Assembly: GCA_964528645.1 (NCBI GenBank)
Contig: CAZGSR010000045.1
Coordinates: 1 to 18,998 of the forward strand
DNA length: 18,998 bases
Direction: 5' to 3'
DNA from: UBA5734 sp964528645
Lineage (GTDB): Bacteria > Bacillota > Clostridia > Saccharofermentanales > UBA5734
Shown here: positions 1 to 11,891 of the stretch, one piece after another
Numbering within the stretch: the first letter of the stretch is position 1
Layout of the letters: each line of letters begins with the position of its first letter
Made by a program: the position numbers and the translations under genes
The notes under the pieces: generated by a model
Database searches by the model: none
Told to the model about the DNA's origin: nothing
Seen by the model: the letters and a program-made list of their open reading frames with translations, nothing else

Positions 1-24
1 CAGGTCTGGCAATTTGTGTAACGG

Positions 25-45
25 AAAAAAGGTGGTTATGACACC
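25..45 (-). terminator. Weak possible terminator after mutY
   Basis: Read on the minus strand just after the mutY stop there is a short GGTG/CACC stem (positions 42-45 and 31-34, 7-nt loop) followed by six T (25-30). Only four pairs form, so this is weak. A perfect 8-nt inverted repeat, CAGGTCTG at 1-8 and CAGACCTG at 63-70, brackets it and could close a larger hairpin that includes the mutY stop codon. Confidence 0.3.
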
Positions 46-61
46 CGAACCATTTATAGTA

Positions 62-1213
62 TCAGACCTGAGTCAGGGCTACAACCAAATCGTCGCGCCA
101 CTGAGTGAGAACTTTGGGGAAAGGCAGCGTTTTTAGCTCGTCTGTACCGACCCAGCGGCTGTTTTCGGTTGTTATGAGAGGATCACTGCTCGTGCCTATA
201 TTGGCTGTCGGATCAGGTGCGGGTAATTCGATCCGGATGCCATCGACCAGCCAGATTTTATGGGTGAATACATGGCGCTTCTGTCCCAGTTTTTCCTTTC
301 TCTCCATCAGGGTGGCGAGAAAATCATCAGGCAGACTGGCAGAAAGGTCCTCCACCCAGTCGAATTCATAGAGGCCTGCCAGCAAACCCTTGTCCGGTCG
401 ACGGTTGACATGTACTTTGCCGCCCTGTGTGAGGATCAGGCAGGTGCGTTGTTCGATCGGTTTTTCGCGGCTGGGCTTTTTTTCAGGGAACTTGGCGACG
501 GATTTTGTTGCCAAGGCCTGGCAGATTGTCTGTACTGGACAGCTGGTGCAGGTAGGATTTTGTGGCAGGCAGATCGTAGCGCCCAGATCCATCAGGGCTT
601 CATTGAAATCGCCTGGCCGGTTGGCTGGAATAATCCGCTCGACCAAGGCTCTGACTTGGCGGCGATGGGCCGGATCTGCAGGCTGCCACGAGGTCGTAGT
701 CAGGCGCGAAAACACGCGCGCGACATTGCCGTCGACTGCGGCGGCGGGCAAGCCAAATGCAATCGAACGGATCGCACCTGCGGTGTACTCGCCGATCCCA
801 TTGAGCTGGAGGAGCTCCCTTTCGCTCGACGGAATTTCTCCTCCATGCTGCGCGACGACTGCACGTACCGCGGCCAGCAGATGACGCGCCCGGCTATAAT
901 ACCCTAGCCCCTCCCAGGCCTTCAGCACCGCCTGGTCATCTGCCCCTGCCAAGTCTTGCAGCGTCGGCCATTGCGCAAGGAATCGCTCATAATACGGGAT
1001 CACCGTCGACACCTGCGTCTGCTGCAGCATCAGCTCCGACAACATCACCCGGTACGGATCGCGCACCGACCGCCATGGTAGGTTGCGTGCGCTACGATCG
1101 AACCAACTCAGCAACACATTCGAAATTTCGTCGCCATGCTGCAAAGCCCACTCGCCGTAAGGAGTTGAGTTTTCTGCCGATTTTGGGACGCCGTCCACTT
1201 TTGTGTCATTCAT
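62..1213 (-). CDS. mutY: A/G-specific adenine DNA glycosylase MutY
   Basis: MutY removes adenine mispaired with 8-oxoguanine or guanine in base excision repair, preventing G-to-T transversions. The 383-residue protein has the catalytic Glu at residue 60 (in SELMLQQTQV), a helix-hairpin-helix at about 136-147 (LNGIGEYTAGAI) and the catalytic Asp at 161 (VDGNV). The iron-sulfur cluster cysteines are at 215, 222, 225 and 231 in the expected C-x6-C-x2-C-x5-C spacing. The last 120 residues match in position the NUDIX-like domain that recognises 8-oxoguanine. Length is normal for the family. The ATG start at 1213 has an AAGGTG ribosome binding site about 6 nt upstream. It is transcribed divergently from the MATE exporter; a minus-strand TATACT (1245-1250) may be its -10 box, without a clear -35. 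Alternative: another HhH glycosylase such as Nth, unlikely because of the MutY-type active site and C-terminal extension. Confidence 0.95.
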   Translation of the reverse strand: MNDTKVDGVPKSAENSTPYGEWALQHGDEISNVLLSWFDRSARNLPWRSVRDPYRVMLSELMLQQTQVSTVIPYYERFLAQWPTLQDLAGADDQAVLKAWEGLGYYSRARHLLAAVRAVVAQHGGEIPSSERELLQLNGIGEYTAGAIRSIAFGLPAAAVDGNVARVFSRLTTTSWQPADPAHRRQVRALVERIIPANRPGDFNEALMDLGATICLPQNPTCTSCPVQTICQALATKSVAKFPEKKPSREKPIEQRTCLILTQGGKVHVNRRPDKGLLAGLYEFDWVEDLSASLPDDFLATLMERKEKLGQKRHVFTHKIWLVDGIRIELPAPDPTANIGTSSDPLITTENSRWVGTDELKTLPFPKVLTQWRDDLVVALTQV

Positions 1214-1230
1214 CGCTTCACCTTGCTAAA

Positions 1231-1259
1231 TTGAATTCGCTCCCAGTATAGCGGATAAT
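1231..1259 (+). promoter_or_regulatory. Sigma-70-type promoter for the MATE exporter
   Basis: TTGAAT (1231-1236) and GATAAT (1254-1259) are separated by exactly 17 nt, matching the consensus at 4/6 and 5/6 positions. Transcription would begin near 1266, leaving a leader of about 60 nt before the ATG at 1330. The same short region holds a minus-strand TATACT (1245-1250) facing mutY, so the two divergent promoters overlap. Confidence 0.5.
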
Positions 1260-1329
1260 TGTCTGGATCGCTGGTTTTCTGGTTTTTTCCGTTTTCTTTT
1301 GCGGTCAGGACAGCTTGGGAGTTGGTATC

Positions 1330-2718
1330 ATGCGCCGGATTACGCACCCTGAACAGCATCGATTCTTTGGACCGCGGTCTTTCTATCGGGAGGCTGTGCT
1401 GGTGATGCTGCCGGTCATGCTGCAGCAGATGGCCAATTCCCTGTTCAATTTCATCGATAACCTGATGGTGGGCCTGGTTGATGCGCCGACGTTGGCGGGA
1501 GTTTCCGTGGCCAACCGCGTCTTCCTGATTTTCAACGGCCTGTTCTGGGGCCTGACCGGGACGGGCGCAGCGTTGATCGCCCAGTTTTACGGCGCAGACG
1601 ATCGCGAAGAATGCGACCGCATTTTCCTGCTCCAGATTCTGGCCGGGCTTTTCATCGGCGCCGTTTTCACTGGCCTGTTGACCTTTTTCCCGCGCGAAAT
1701 CCTGACCTTCTTCATCAAAGACCCGGTGACGATCGGCCATGGCCTGGCCTACACAGACCTGATCCGCTTCAGCTACCTGCCGGCCGCTTTCACCATGGTC
1801 TGCCTCTTTTCCCTGCGCGCGATCGGCCACAACCACATGCCGCTTATCACCGGCAGTGTGGCCATGCTGATCAATGTCTTCCTCAACTGGGTGCTGATTT
1901 TCGGCAACCTGGGAGCTCCCGCCATGGGCGCACGCGGCGCTGCGCTGGCGACCCTGATCGCCCGCCTGCTGGAAGCCAGTTCCTATCTGGTCTGGATCGG
2001 GGCAGGGAAGACCCTGTTCTCGTGGCAATTCCGGCTCCTCGGCCAGCTTAAGGCACGGGTCGCCCTGATGGCTCTGCGCAAAGTCGTGCCCCTGACGGCC
2101 AATGAATTCCTCTATACATCCGGCCTCAGTGTGATGTTCTGGTCCTATTCCCAGATCAACGAAAGCGCCATCCCGGCGCTGGTCATTTCCGAACAGGCGA
2201 CTCAATTGCTGCTGGTGGTTTTCGGTGGCATGGGCACCGGCGTATCGATTCTGGTCGGGACGCGGCTGGGTGCTGGCCAGTTTGACCAGGCCCGGCTCAA
2301 TGCCCGCCTGCTCCTCGTCTTCCTCGGCCTGGTCGCCATCGGCGTGACCATCATAGCCTTGGTTTTGTCGCCCTTCGTCCCGCGCCTGTTTGCCGTGCCG
2401 GATGCGATGCGCCACCTGGCGACCCAGCTGATCATCATCCAGGCCATCTTCGTCACGCCCTGGATCATGCATGCAGTGATCTTTTTCTCCCTGCGTGCAG
2501 GCGGAGCCATGCGCTCGGCGCTGATGATTGACGCCGTCTACATGTGGCTGATGCCGATTCCAGCCGCGATCGGCATGGCCTTGTGGCGGCCGCCCTTCCT
2601 GGTCCAGAACCTGGTCGTCGTTTTCCTGATCGTCCAGTTCCTGTTTCAGCTCCATTTGCTGCCCGCCTGGCTGGTCTTCCGCCGCGGCACCTGGGTCAAA
2701 AATCTGACGGCGGGTTGA
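1330..2718 (+). CDS. MATE-family multidrug/metabolite efflux transporter
   Basis: This is a polytopic inner-membrane protein of 462 residues that resembles MATE antiporters, which export cationic drugs or metabolites in exchange for Na+ or H+. It has about twelve hydrophobic segments and two MATE-like halves. The first half begins with LPVMLQQMANSLFNFIDNLM, with small-residue and aromatic patterns typical of MATE helix 1, followed by a GTGAALIAQFYGA segment. The second half repeats the pattern (SEQATQLLLVVFGGMGTG and VSILVGTRLGAGQ). I chose the ATG at 1330 because GGGAG at 1317-1321 sits about 8 nt upstream; an in-frame TTG at 1315 would add five residues but has a poorly spaced site. The gene is monocistronic and converges on the PH-domain gene. 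Substrate cannot be told from sequence. The long open frame on the opposite strand is a codon-bias shadow. Confidence 0.9.
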   Translation: MRRITHPEQHRFFGPRSFYREAVLVMLPVMLQQMANSLFNFIDNLMVGLVDAPTLAGVSVANRVFLIFNGLFWGLTGTGAALIAQFYGADDREECDRIFLLQILAGLFIGAVFTGLLTFFPREILTFFIKDPVTIGHGLAYTDLIRFSYLPAAFTMVCLFSLRAIGHNHMPLITGSVAMLINVFLNWVLIFGNLGAPAMGARGAALATLIARLLEASSYLVWIGAGKTLFSWQFRLLGQLKARVALMALRKVVPLTANEFLYTSGLSVMFWSYSQINESAIPALVISEQATQLLLVVFGGMGTGVSILVGTRLGAGQFDQARLNARLLLVFLGLVAIGVTIIALVLSPFVPRLFAVPDAMRHLATQLIIIQAIFVTPWIMHAVIFFSLRAGGAMRSALMIDAVYMWLMPIPAAIGMALWRPPFLVQNLVVVFLIVQFLFQLHLLPAWLVFRRGTWVKNLTAG

Positions 2719-2732
2719 ATTATTTCCCGCCG
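2696..2732 (-). terminator. Hairpin between convergent genes, possible terminator
   Basis: CGGCGGG (2708-2714) and CCCGCCG (2726-2732) form a 7-bp GC stem with an 11-nt loop, spanning the MATE stop codon. Read on the minus strand the stem is followed by TCAGATTTTT, so it fits best as a terminator for the PH-domain gene. On the plus strand there is no T run. Confidence 0.4.
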
Positions 2733-2766
2733 CCTGGACTTAACCGTGTTGCCGTCTGACCGATGA

Positions 2767-3240
2767 TCAGTTCAAAGTCCCATCGATATCGCCATCTTCG
2801 CCGGCGACACCGAACAACTCACGTCCGACGAGCCGGCGGCTTTCCCGCTCCTGCTCAACCAGCTGTCCCAGGTAGCGACGAACCTTTTCCGGGTTTTTGA
2901 TATTCCGGAGCAGAATCTGGTCCTGTGATTTGTCTGCCGTAAAAACGGTGATGGAGCCGACACCAAAGATCTTCTGCCCAAAAGACTGCGTCATCTTGAT
3001 ATCGAGAATCCGGTACAGAAGCACATCATCGATCCGCGTATTGAGCAGGCCAATTTTTAGCGTCAAGTGGTCCTCGTCGACAATGTACCGTGTAAACGAA
3101 ATTGGCATGCCGAGGATCCGCTTACGGTCCTTCCAGAGGATTTTCGAATCCAGGTTGGCTTCGTTAAAAGACTGGGGCCGCGGCCGGTTTGGGGCAGCAT
3201 TGGATTCAGCAGCCCCTTTTGATCCATTCGTTTCTGACAT
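2767..3240 (-). CDS. Bacterial PH-domain protein (bPH2-like)
   Basis: A 157-residue soluble protein with a central pleckstrin-homology-like domain at about residues 35-130. The recognisable pattern is WKDRK...GMPISFTRY, then GLLNTRIDDVLLYRILDI, IFGVGSITVF and a final LRNIKNPEKVRRYL, as in small single-domain PH proteins common in Clostridia. No membrane helix is present, unlike YdbS/YdbT-type bPH2 proteins. The N-terminal 30 residues (Asn/Ala/Pro-rich) and the acidic tail look disordered. The function of these proteins is unknown. The ATG at 3240 has GGAAAGGA about 10-15 nt upstream. It is a single-gene unit, convergent with the MATE gene and divergent from the CoA-binding gene. Confidence 0.8.
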   Translation of the reverse strand: MSETNGSKGAAESNAAPNRPRPQSFNEANLDSKILWKDRKRILGMPISFTRYIVDEDHLTLKIGLLNTRIDDVLLYRILDIKMTQSFGQKIFGVGSITVFTADKSQDQILLRNIKNPEKVRRYLGQLVEQERESRRLVGRELFGVAGEDGDIDGTLN

Positions 3241-3316
3241 ACAGATTTGTCCTTTCCAGGTGAAAGCATCTTAGCCGAGAATGCCTGTTGCGGTGTGAAA
3301 GAAAAGTATTACCTTG

Positions 3317-3345
3317 ATTGTACAACTAGAACGCCACAATATAAA
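3317..3345 (-). promoter_or_regulatory. Candidate promoter of the PH-domain gene
   Basis: On the minus strand TTTATA (3340-3345) and TACAAT (3317-3322) are 17 nt apart, matching the -35 at 4/6 and the -10 at 5/6. The leader to the ATG at 3240 would be about 70 nt. The plus strand of the same AT-rich patch has TTGATT (3314-3319), which could serve the divergent CoA-binding gene, but no well-spaced -10. Confidence 0.4.
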
Positions 3346-3411
3346 TCACGTTTCCTGGCGACTTGATCAATCGATCCCCATGGGCGATGATATCTGTAGG
3401 AGTGTGATCCC

Positions 3412-3786
3412 ATGTTGATTGAATCATTCAGAAACAGCCAGACTTGGGCGGTCATCGGAGCCAACGACGATCCGCAGCGTTTCGGCTCGATCCTGTACAA
3501 ACATTTGAAGCGCAAAGGCTATACCGTCTTTGCCATCAATCCCAGGCACGACACCGTGGATGGTGATCCCTGCTACCCCAATCTCTCCGCCCTACCGGTC
3601 AAACCGGAAGCGATCGATATGGTCGTCTCCCCGGCGGCCGGTGAAAAGATCATCCGCGAGGCCGCCAGCCTCGGTATCACCAGGATCTGGTTCCAGCCCG
3701 GCACCTGGCGCGATGACTTTGCCCAGCTGACCGATGAACTGGGGCTGGAGATCGTGCGCGGCTGCGTCCTCGTCGAATTCCCCTGA
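3412..3786 (+). CDS. CoA-binding protein, YccU-like Rossmann fold
   Basis: A 124-residue single-domain protein of the CoA_binding family, which has the nucleotide-binding fold of the succinyl-CoA ligase alpha subunit but no catalytic domain. The N-terminal strand-turn (WAVIGANDDPQRFGS, residues 12-26) is the nucleotide-binding loop. GYTVFAINPRHDTVDG (36-51) and the later IDMVVSP and GITRIWFQPGT segments follow the family pattern. Members bind CoA in crystals, but their cellular role is not established. A TAGGAG ribosome binding site lies about 10 nt before the ATG. It is the first gene of the plus-strand run and ends 59 bp before rsmE. Confidence 0.88.
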   Translation: MLIESFRNSQTWAVIGANDDPQRFGSILYKHLKRKGYTVFAINPRHDTVDGDPCYPNLSALPVKPEAIDMVVSPAAGEKIIREAASLGITRIWFQPGTWRDDFAQLTDELGLEIVRGCVLVEFP

Positions 3787-3845
3787 CCGCGATCTATCCG
3801 TGCGACCAATCCGCTTGCCAACCCTTATCGAGGAGGTGCATACCC

Positions 3846-4616
3846 ATGTCCCGCTTTTTCGTTGAAGAAGAAATACCCGCCGAAGCGACCACCTGGGGGA
3901 TCAGCGGCGCCGATGCCCGTCACATCCGCACAGTGCTGCGCATGGCACCCGGCGATGAGCTGACGATCTGCGATGGTCGCCACACGGACATCCAGGCCAA
4001 AATCCTGGCCATCGATGGGGACGTGATCGAACTGACCCTCGGCGAACGCCAGGTCAACCAGACCGAATCGCCGCTGGATATCTGGCTGTTCCAGGGCCTG
4101 CCGAAATCCGACAAAATGGACGCGATCATCCAGAAATCGGTCGAGCTCGGTGTCAGCCGGATCTTCCCGGTCGCCTGCGAACGTTCGGTCGCCAAAATCG
4201 AACCCAAGGATGTAGACCGCAAGACCGAGCGCTGGAACAAGATCGCCCGCGAGGCCGCCAAACAATGCGGCCGCGGCCAGCTGCCCCTGGTGGAAGCACC
4301 TGTATCTTTCCGCGCAGCCATCCGTCTGGCTGGCGAGTCCGACCTTGCCCTGATCCCCTGGGAAAGCGAGCGCGACCAGTCGATCCGCCGCCTGCTCACG
4401 GACGAAGAACCGCGCCTTCTCGCGCTGCAAAAAGGTGGTCAGCGCCCGCGCGTCGTGATCCTGATCGGACCCGAGGGCGGCTTCTCAATGGCCGAGATTG
4501 ACCACGCCCTGGCCAATGGCCTGAAACCGGTCACCCTGGGCCGGCGCATCCTCCGGACCGAGACCGCCGGACCGGCCGTTTTGGCCATGCTGGGCTATCA
4601 GTTCGAGCCTTTTTAA
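3846..4616 (+). CDS. rsmE: 16S rRNA m3U1498 methyltransferase RsmE
   Basis: RsmE is a SPOUT-class methyltransferase that methylates N3 of U1498 in helix 44 of 16S rRNA within the 30S subunit, using S-adenosylmethionine. The 256-residue protein has an N-terminal PUA-like domain (about 1-70) and a C-terminal SPOUT trefoil-knot domain. The diagnostic motifs are LIGPEGGFS at 206-214 and LGRRILRTETA at 231-241, which line the cofactor pocket. The conserved SDKMDAIIQKSVELGV helix is at 88-103. The start is fixed by a strong GAGGAGGTG ribosome binding site about 8 nt before the ATG. It is followed by hisS 40 bp downstream, probably in one transcription unit. Length is normal. Confidence 0.95.
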   Translation: MSRFFVEEEIPAEATTWGISGADARHIRTVLRMAPGDELTICDGRHTDIQAKILAIDGDVIELTLGERQVNQTESPLDIWLFQGLPKSDKMDAIIQKSVELGVSRIFPVACERSVAKIEPKDVDRKTERWNKIAREAAKQCGRGQLPLVEAPVSFRAAIRLAGESDLALIPWESERDQSIRRLLTDEEPRLLALQKGGQRPRVVILIGPEGGFSMAEIDHALANGLKPVTLGRRILRTETAGPAVLAMLGYQFEPF

Positions 4617-4618
4617 TG

Positions 4619-4624
4619 TATAAT
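4619..4624 (+). promoter_or_regulatory. Perfect -10 box ahead of hisS
   Basis: A consensus TATAAT sits directly after the rsmE stop codon and 32 nt before the hisS ATG. No good -35 is found 16-18 nt upstream, where the rsmE coding sequence gives only TATCAG-like hexamers. It may be an internal promoter that lets hisS-aspS be transcribed independently of rsmE, or it may be chance. Confidence 0.35.
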
Positions 4625-4656
4625 AGACCGACTCTGACAGGAGGCGTTCTAAACCT

Positions 4657-5916
4657 ATGAAAATTTCCGCACCCAAAGGCACCCGCGATATCCTGCCGGC
4701 CGACATTGCCGCCTGGCAGCAGGCTGAGCGACTGTTCGCCGCCGTCTGCACCCGCTACGGCTATCAGGAGATCCGCATCCCGACCTTTGAAGCGACTGAA
4801 TTATTCCAGCGCGGCGTCGGTGACACGACCGATGTCGTCCAGAAAGAGATGTACACCTTCGACGACAAGGGCAACCGCAGCATGACCCTGCGACCTGAGG
4901 GCACCGCCGGTGTCGTGCGCAGTTACCTCGAAAACGGCATGGCCTCCTGGCCATCCCCCGTCCGCCTCTGGTACAACATCACTGCCTTCCGCTACGAAAA
5001 TGTCCAGAAGGGCCGCTACCGTGAATTCCACCAGTTCGGCTGCGAAGTCTTCGGCTCCGAGGGCCCCGTCGTCGATGCCGAGCTGATCAGCCTCCTGACC
5101 CTCTTTTTCAAGGAGATCGGCCTCGGCCAGACCTCGCTCAGGATCAACAGCATCGGCTGCCCGGTCTGCCGCACCGCCTACAACGAGATCCTGAAGGACC
5201 ATATCCGGCCGCACCTGGCGACAATGTGCCCGACCTGCAACGACCGCTTCGAGAAAAACCCGCTGCGCATCATCGATTGCAAGGAGAAACAGTGCCAGCC
5301 GGTGACGAAAACCGCTCCAGCCCTGCTCGACCACCTCTGCCCGGACTGCCAGACCCATTTCGACGGTCTCTGCCACCAGCTCGACGAGCTTGGCATCACC
5401 TATACGATCGATAAGGGCATTGTCCGCGGCCTCGACTACTACACCCGCACCGTGTTCGAATTCGTCTCCGAGCATGTCGGCACCCAGGGCACGATCTGCG
5501 GCGGTGGCCGCTACGACGGCCTGGTCGAGTCGATCGGCGGCCCGCACACGCCGGGCATCGGTTTTGCCCTTGGTGTTGAACGCCTCCTGATGGAACTGGC
5601 TGCCCAGGGCATCGCAACCGACGCCGCCCCGGTCCCCCTCGTCTACATCGCCGGCATCGGCGAAGCAGCTGCCGCCAAGGCACGACAGCTCGCCTACCAG
5701 TTGCGCCAGGCCGGCATCCAGGCCGAGGTCGACCTGATGAACCGCAGCCTCAAGGCCCAGATGAAATACGCCAGCAAAACCGGCGCCTTGTTCACCCTTG
5801 TCCTCGGCGACGACGAGATCACCAGCGGCAGTGGCAAGCTCAAGGCGATGGCCGATGGACAGGAACACCCGATCGTGCTCGAGAACCTGGTCGACACGCT
5901 CAAGCACCTGCACTAA
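4657..5916 (+). CDS. hisS: Histidyl-tRNA synthetase
   Basis: A class II aminoacyl-tRNA synthetase that charges tRNA-His with histidine in the cytoplasm as a homodimer. The 419-residue sequence shows motif 1 with the LRPEGTAGVVR stretch (78-88) after it, motif 2 (TAFRYENVQKGRYREFHQFG, 109-128), the histidine-A motif RGLDYYTRTVFEF (257-269) and motif 3 (GIGFALGVERLL, 300-311). The C-terminal 90 residues are the anticodon-binding domain. A Cys-rich insertion contains C168/C171, C191/C194, C208/C213 and C228/C231, arranged as paired ligands like the zinc-type insertion seen in many clostridial HisRS. AGGAGG lies about 10 nt before the ATG. The gap to rsmE is too short for a T-box leader. aspS follows 34 bp later, the classic hisS-aspS pairing. 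Confidence 0.97.
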   Translation: MKISAPKGTRDILPADIAAWQQAERLFAAVCTRYGYQEIRIPTFEATELFQRGVGDTTDVVQKEMYTFDDKGNRSMTLRPEGTAGVVRSYLENGMASWPSPVRLWYNITAFRYENVQKGRYREFHQFGCEVFGSEGPVVDAELISLLTLFFKEIGLGQTSLRINSIGCPVCRTAYNEILKDHIRPHLATMCPTCNDRFEKNPLRIIDCKEKQCQPVTKTAPALLDHLCPDCQTHFDGLCHQLDELGITYTIDKGIVRGLDYYTRTVFEFVSEHVGTQGTICGGGRYDGLVESIGGPHTPGIGFALGVERLLMELAAQGIATDAAPVPLVYIAGIGEAAAAKARQLAYQLRQAGIQAEVDLMNRSLKAQMKYASKTGALFTLVLGDDEITSGSGKLKAMADGQEHPIVLENLVDTLKHLH

Positions 5917-5950
5917 TCACTCGATCACATTCATGAGGAGCAATACGACT

Positions 5951-7727
<1,777 letters not shown>

Positions 7728-7738
<11 letters not shown>

Positions 7739-8447
7739 TAGCGAAACGACAACTGAATCCGAGCGACGGATCCCGACGGACGAGCAGGAAGTGAACCTCC
7801 AGCAGCCCCTGGCCTGGCGCCACCAGTCGGTGTTGCCGCAGCAGGTGCAAGCTCAGGCAGCGGCCGAAAAGCAAGCTGAGGCGGAGGCTATGCAAACCCG
7901 GCCGCGTCAGCACGATGTCCTGCTCGAGATCCTCGACTGGCTGCGCTACATTTTGTCCGCAATCCTGATCGGTCTGCTGCTGGTTGTTTTCGTCATCCAG
8001 CGCAATGCCGTCATCGGCGACTCGATGGACCCGACGCTGCACCCCAATGACCAGGTCCTGGTTGAGAAGGTCAGTAAGCTCTGGCACGGCATCACCTACG
8101 GCGACATCGTCACCATCCGGACCCGCGACCTGCCCCAGCACGAGGACGGGCCCAACATCATCAAGCGCGTCATCGGACTGCCCGGCGACACGATCGAGAT
8201 CAAAGACGGCGCAGTGTACCGCAACGGTGAATTCCTGCAGGAAAGCTACCTGCCGGACCAAACGGTCACCGAGGTCCGCAACCCAGATTATGCCGCTGTT
8301 GCCCTCGGTCCTGATGAATATTTCGTCATGGGAGACAACCGGGCCGTCAGCCTCGACAGCCGCAGCATCGGACCGATCCCGGCTGACCACATGATCGGCG
8401 AGGTCCTGCTGCGCTTCTATCCCTGGCAAGATTTCGGCCAGCCCTGA
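7728..8447 (+). CDS. lepB: Type I signal peptidase (LepB/SipS family)
   Basis: A membrane-bound serine protease that removes signal peptides from exported proteins. From the ATG at 7728 the protein has 239 residues: a Gln/Glu/Ala-rich cytoplasmic tail (1-60), one transmembrane helix (about 72-90), box B GDSMDP with catalytic Ser99, box C YGDIV, box D IKRVIGLPGD with catalytic Lys146, and box E GDNRAVSLDSRSIGPI at 202-217. The 7728 ATG overlaps the aspS stop by 11 nt, suggesting translational coupling, but its ribosome binding site is poor. An internal ATG at 7890 is preceded by GAGGCGGAGG and would give a typical 185-residue enzyme, so the start is uncertain. It lies between aspS and lepA; lepB-lepA adjacency is common in bacteria. 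Confidence 0.92.
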
Positions 8448-8545
8448 AAAATCCCGGCCCCCTGCTGGTTCTTAGCCCCACCCTGATCCAACCTCACCAC
8501 CACACCCCGACTCATCCCAACCCCGATTCGAAGGAGAGACCTTCC

Positions 8546-10357
<1,812 letters not shown>

Positions 10358-10382
10358 TGATGTGTGCAGCCCGAAGGGATGG

Positions 10383-11888
10383 TCAGCCCAGTTGGAGCAC
10401 GACTAGACCATAGGGCTCATCGGCGATATAAACTGTTTCACCGTCTGCATAGAGATCGTTGGCATCGTAAAGCTGATCGTACTGGGAAACAAGCTCCAGA
10501 GCGACAGATTCTGCTAATCTGACAGCGGCAATGCCACTTTGATATTGAGTGGTCGATTCATTGAGCCCGTAGAGCACAAAGGCATAATCTTGTGAAACTG
10601 CAATATCGGAGGCAAAACCTGGCAAAGCCAACAAGCTGAGCAAAAGCGGCTTTTCCGGATTACTGACATCCAGAGCCAATAATCCGCCATCACCCAGGGT
10701 TAAATAGGCCGTGTTCGCACTGACTGCAACATCAATGACCCAATCTGAAGGCTGGTATTGCCCCAATAGAACCGGCTTGGCTGCATTATGGATATCGAAT
10801 ACGAAAAGACCGGCCCAACCAGCACCGACATAGGCAGTCTGGCCTTCGACTGCAACGGTGCACGGATTGCCCGAATGCTCGGGAGGTTGCCAAGTTAAGC
10901 GATGTTCCGGGCTGAGCGGTGATGTAATGTCATAAATTCCCCAGAAGTTGTGGCCACTCAGGTGGAGAAACCCATCGGCAACAGTGGCATTGTACAGGCT
11001 TGTTGAGAGGTCCGCATTTCCGCCGTCAGCTGGTACAGTGACCGATTGTTCCGGATTTTCCACATGGAAGATGTTCAGATTTCTTTCAAATTCACCCTGG
11101 ATCAGGTAGGCAAACGAATCAGCCACGGCCAGGTCCTGCGCCTGTTCGGCTGGATAGTGAGTTGTCTGGACTGGATTGGCCGGATCGAGAATCGAGAGGG
11201 TCGTTACACTTTCGGTCGCACTGGCCAAATACAGCGTCTGTTCGTCGGCCGCACACAAACCCATGACAGCTCCTGCAGATCGGAACTCGCCAATCTTCAG
11301 AAATTTAGGTGCATTCTGTTCGCTGGAGTCAGCAGCAGGTCTCAGCCAGCCAGGGTAAACAAAAAGTATTAGTGCCACAACCAGAACCAGCCCTCCCAAG
11401 CCTATGAACGGCTTGAGCTTGGGTCGCTTCTGTAGCGGATGCAGTCGATTCTCGGGCTCTTTAGCTAGGGAAACTGAACCTTCTCCCTGATTCTGAAAAA
11501 GCAGGATCGTCTGGGTCAGTTTCTGGATATGGGCTTCGATCGGCGGTGTAATGGCGTCGAGCCAATGCTCCGTGGCCAGGAAATACGCCATGGCACCGGT
11601 GGGATCCATATTCTCGATGCGGAACGGAATGATGATGACATTATTGGAGACGGCTCGCTCCACTTCGCGCACCACTTGACTGGAGTGGTTTGAATGCTTG
11701 GAGAGAATGATGACCATAATCCGGCAGCCTTCGATGGCCCCGATGATGGCCTCGCCCCAGGAACTGCCAGGGAGAATGTCGCGGGGCGCAAACCAGCAGC
11801 GGATCCCCTGGCTTTCGAGACCGGCCACGACAGCATCTGCGATCGGTTTATCATGAGTTGAATAACTGATGAAAACATCATGGGCCAT
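10383..11888 (-). CDS. Membrane-anchored TIR-domain protein with LVIVD-type beta-propeller
   Basis: The 501-residue protein begins with a TIR domain (about 1-130): HDVFISYSTHDKPIAD, GIRCWFAPRDILPGSSW and VIIIPFRIE are the family landmarks. Glu75 in SQVVREVERA aligns with the catalytic Glu of NAD-cleaving TIR enzymes such as SARM1. A hydrophobic helix follows (about 161-180), then a region from 200 to the end made of LVIVD-like repeats, each with a D/V-alanine strand and a 'D.sNPekP' turn (for example LSILDPANPVQ, YDITSPLSPE, FDIHNAAKPVL and LDVSNPEKPLL). The TIR domain would be cytoplasmic and the propeller outside. The ATG lies 3 nt after the stop of the upstream channel-like gene, and its GGGAGGA site is inside that gene, so the two are translationally coupled. 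Likely role: an NAD-cleaving signalling or defence enzyme controlled by an external sensor (inference). It could instead be a scaffold TIR without catalysis. Confidence 0.85.
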   Translation of the reverse strand: MAHDVFISYSTHDKPIADAVVAGLESQGIRCWFAPRDILPGSSWGEAIIGAIEGCRIMVIILSKHSNHSSQVVREVERAVSNNVIIIPFRIENMDPTGAMAYFLATEHWLDAITPPIEAHIQKLTQTILLFQNQGEGSVSLAKEPENRLHPLQKRPKLKPFIGLGGLVLVVALILFVYPGWLRPAADSSEQNAPKFLKIGEFRSAGAVMGLCAADEQTLYLASATESVTTLSILDPANPVQTTHYPAEQAQDLAVADSFAYLIQGEFERNLNIFHVENPEQSVTVPADGGNADLSTSLYNATVADGFLHLSGHNFWGIYDITSPLSPEHRLTWQPPEHSGNPCTVAVEGQTAYVGAGWAGLFVFDIHNAAKPVLLGQYQPSDWVIDVAVSANTAYLTLGDGGLLALDVSNPEKPLLLSLLALPGFASDIAVSQDYAFVLYGLNESTTQYQSGIAAVRLAESVALELVSQYDQLYDANDLYADGETVYIADEPYGLVVLQLG

Positions 11889-11891
11889 CCG

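Noticed and set aside
260..907. Plus-strand open frames inside mutY
   Set aside because: They lie antisense to a full-length MutY with all catalytic and cluster residues; the translations look random.
1210..2655. Long minus-strand open frame opposite the MATE gene (481 codons)
   Set aside because: Its product is Gln/His/Asp-rich low complexity with no recognisable domain, and the plus strand encodes a clear membrane transporter. It is a by-product of GC-rich codon bias.
5798..5950. N-terminal 51-codon extension of aspS
   Set aside because: It overlaps hisS in another frame, its Ser/Thr/Arg-rich translation is typical of an out-of-frame shadow, and the ATG at 5951 has a good ribosome site and the conserved N-terminus.
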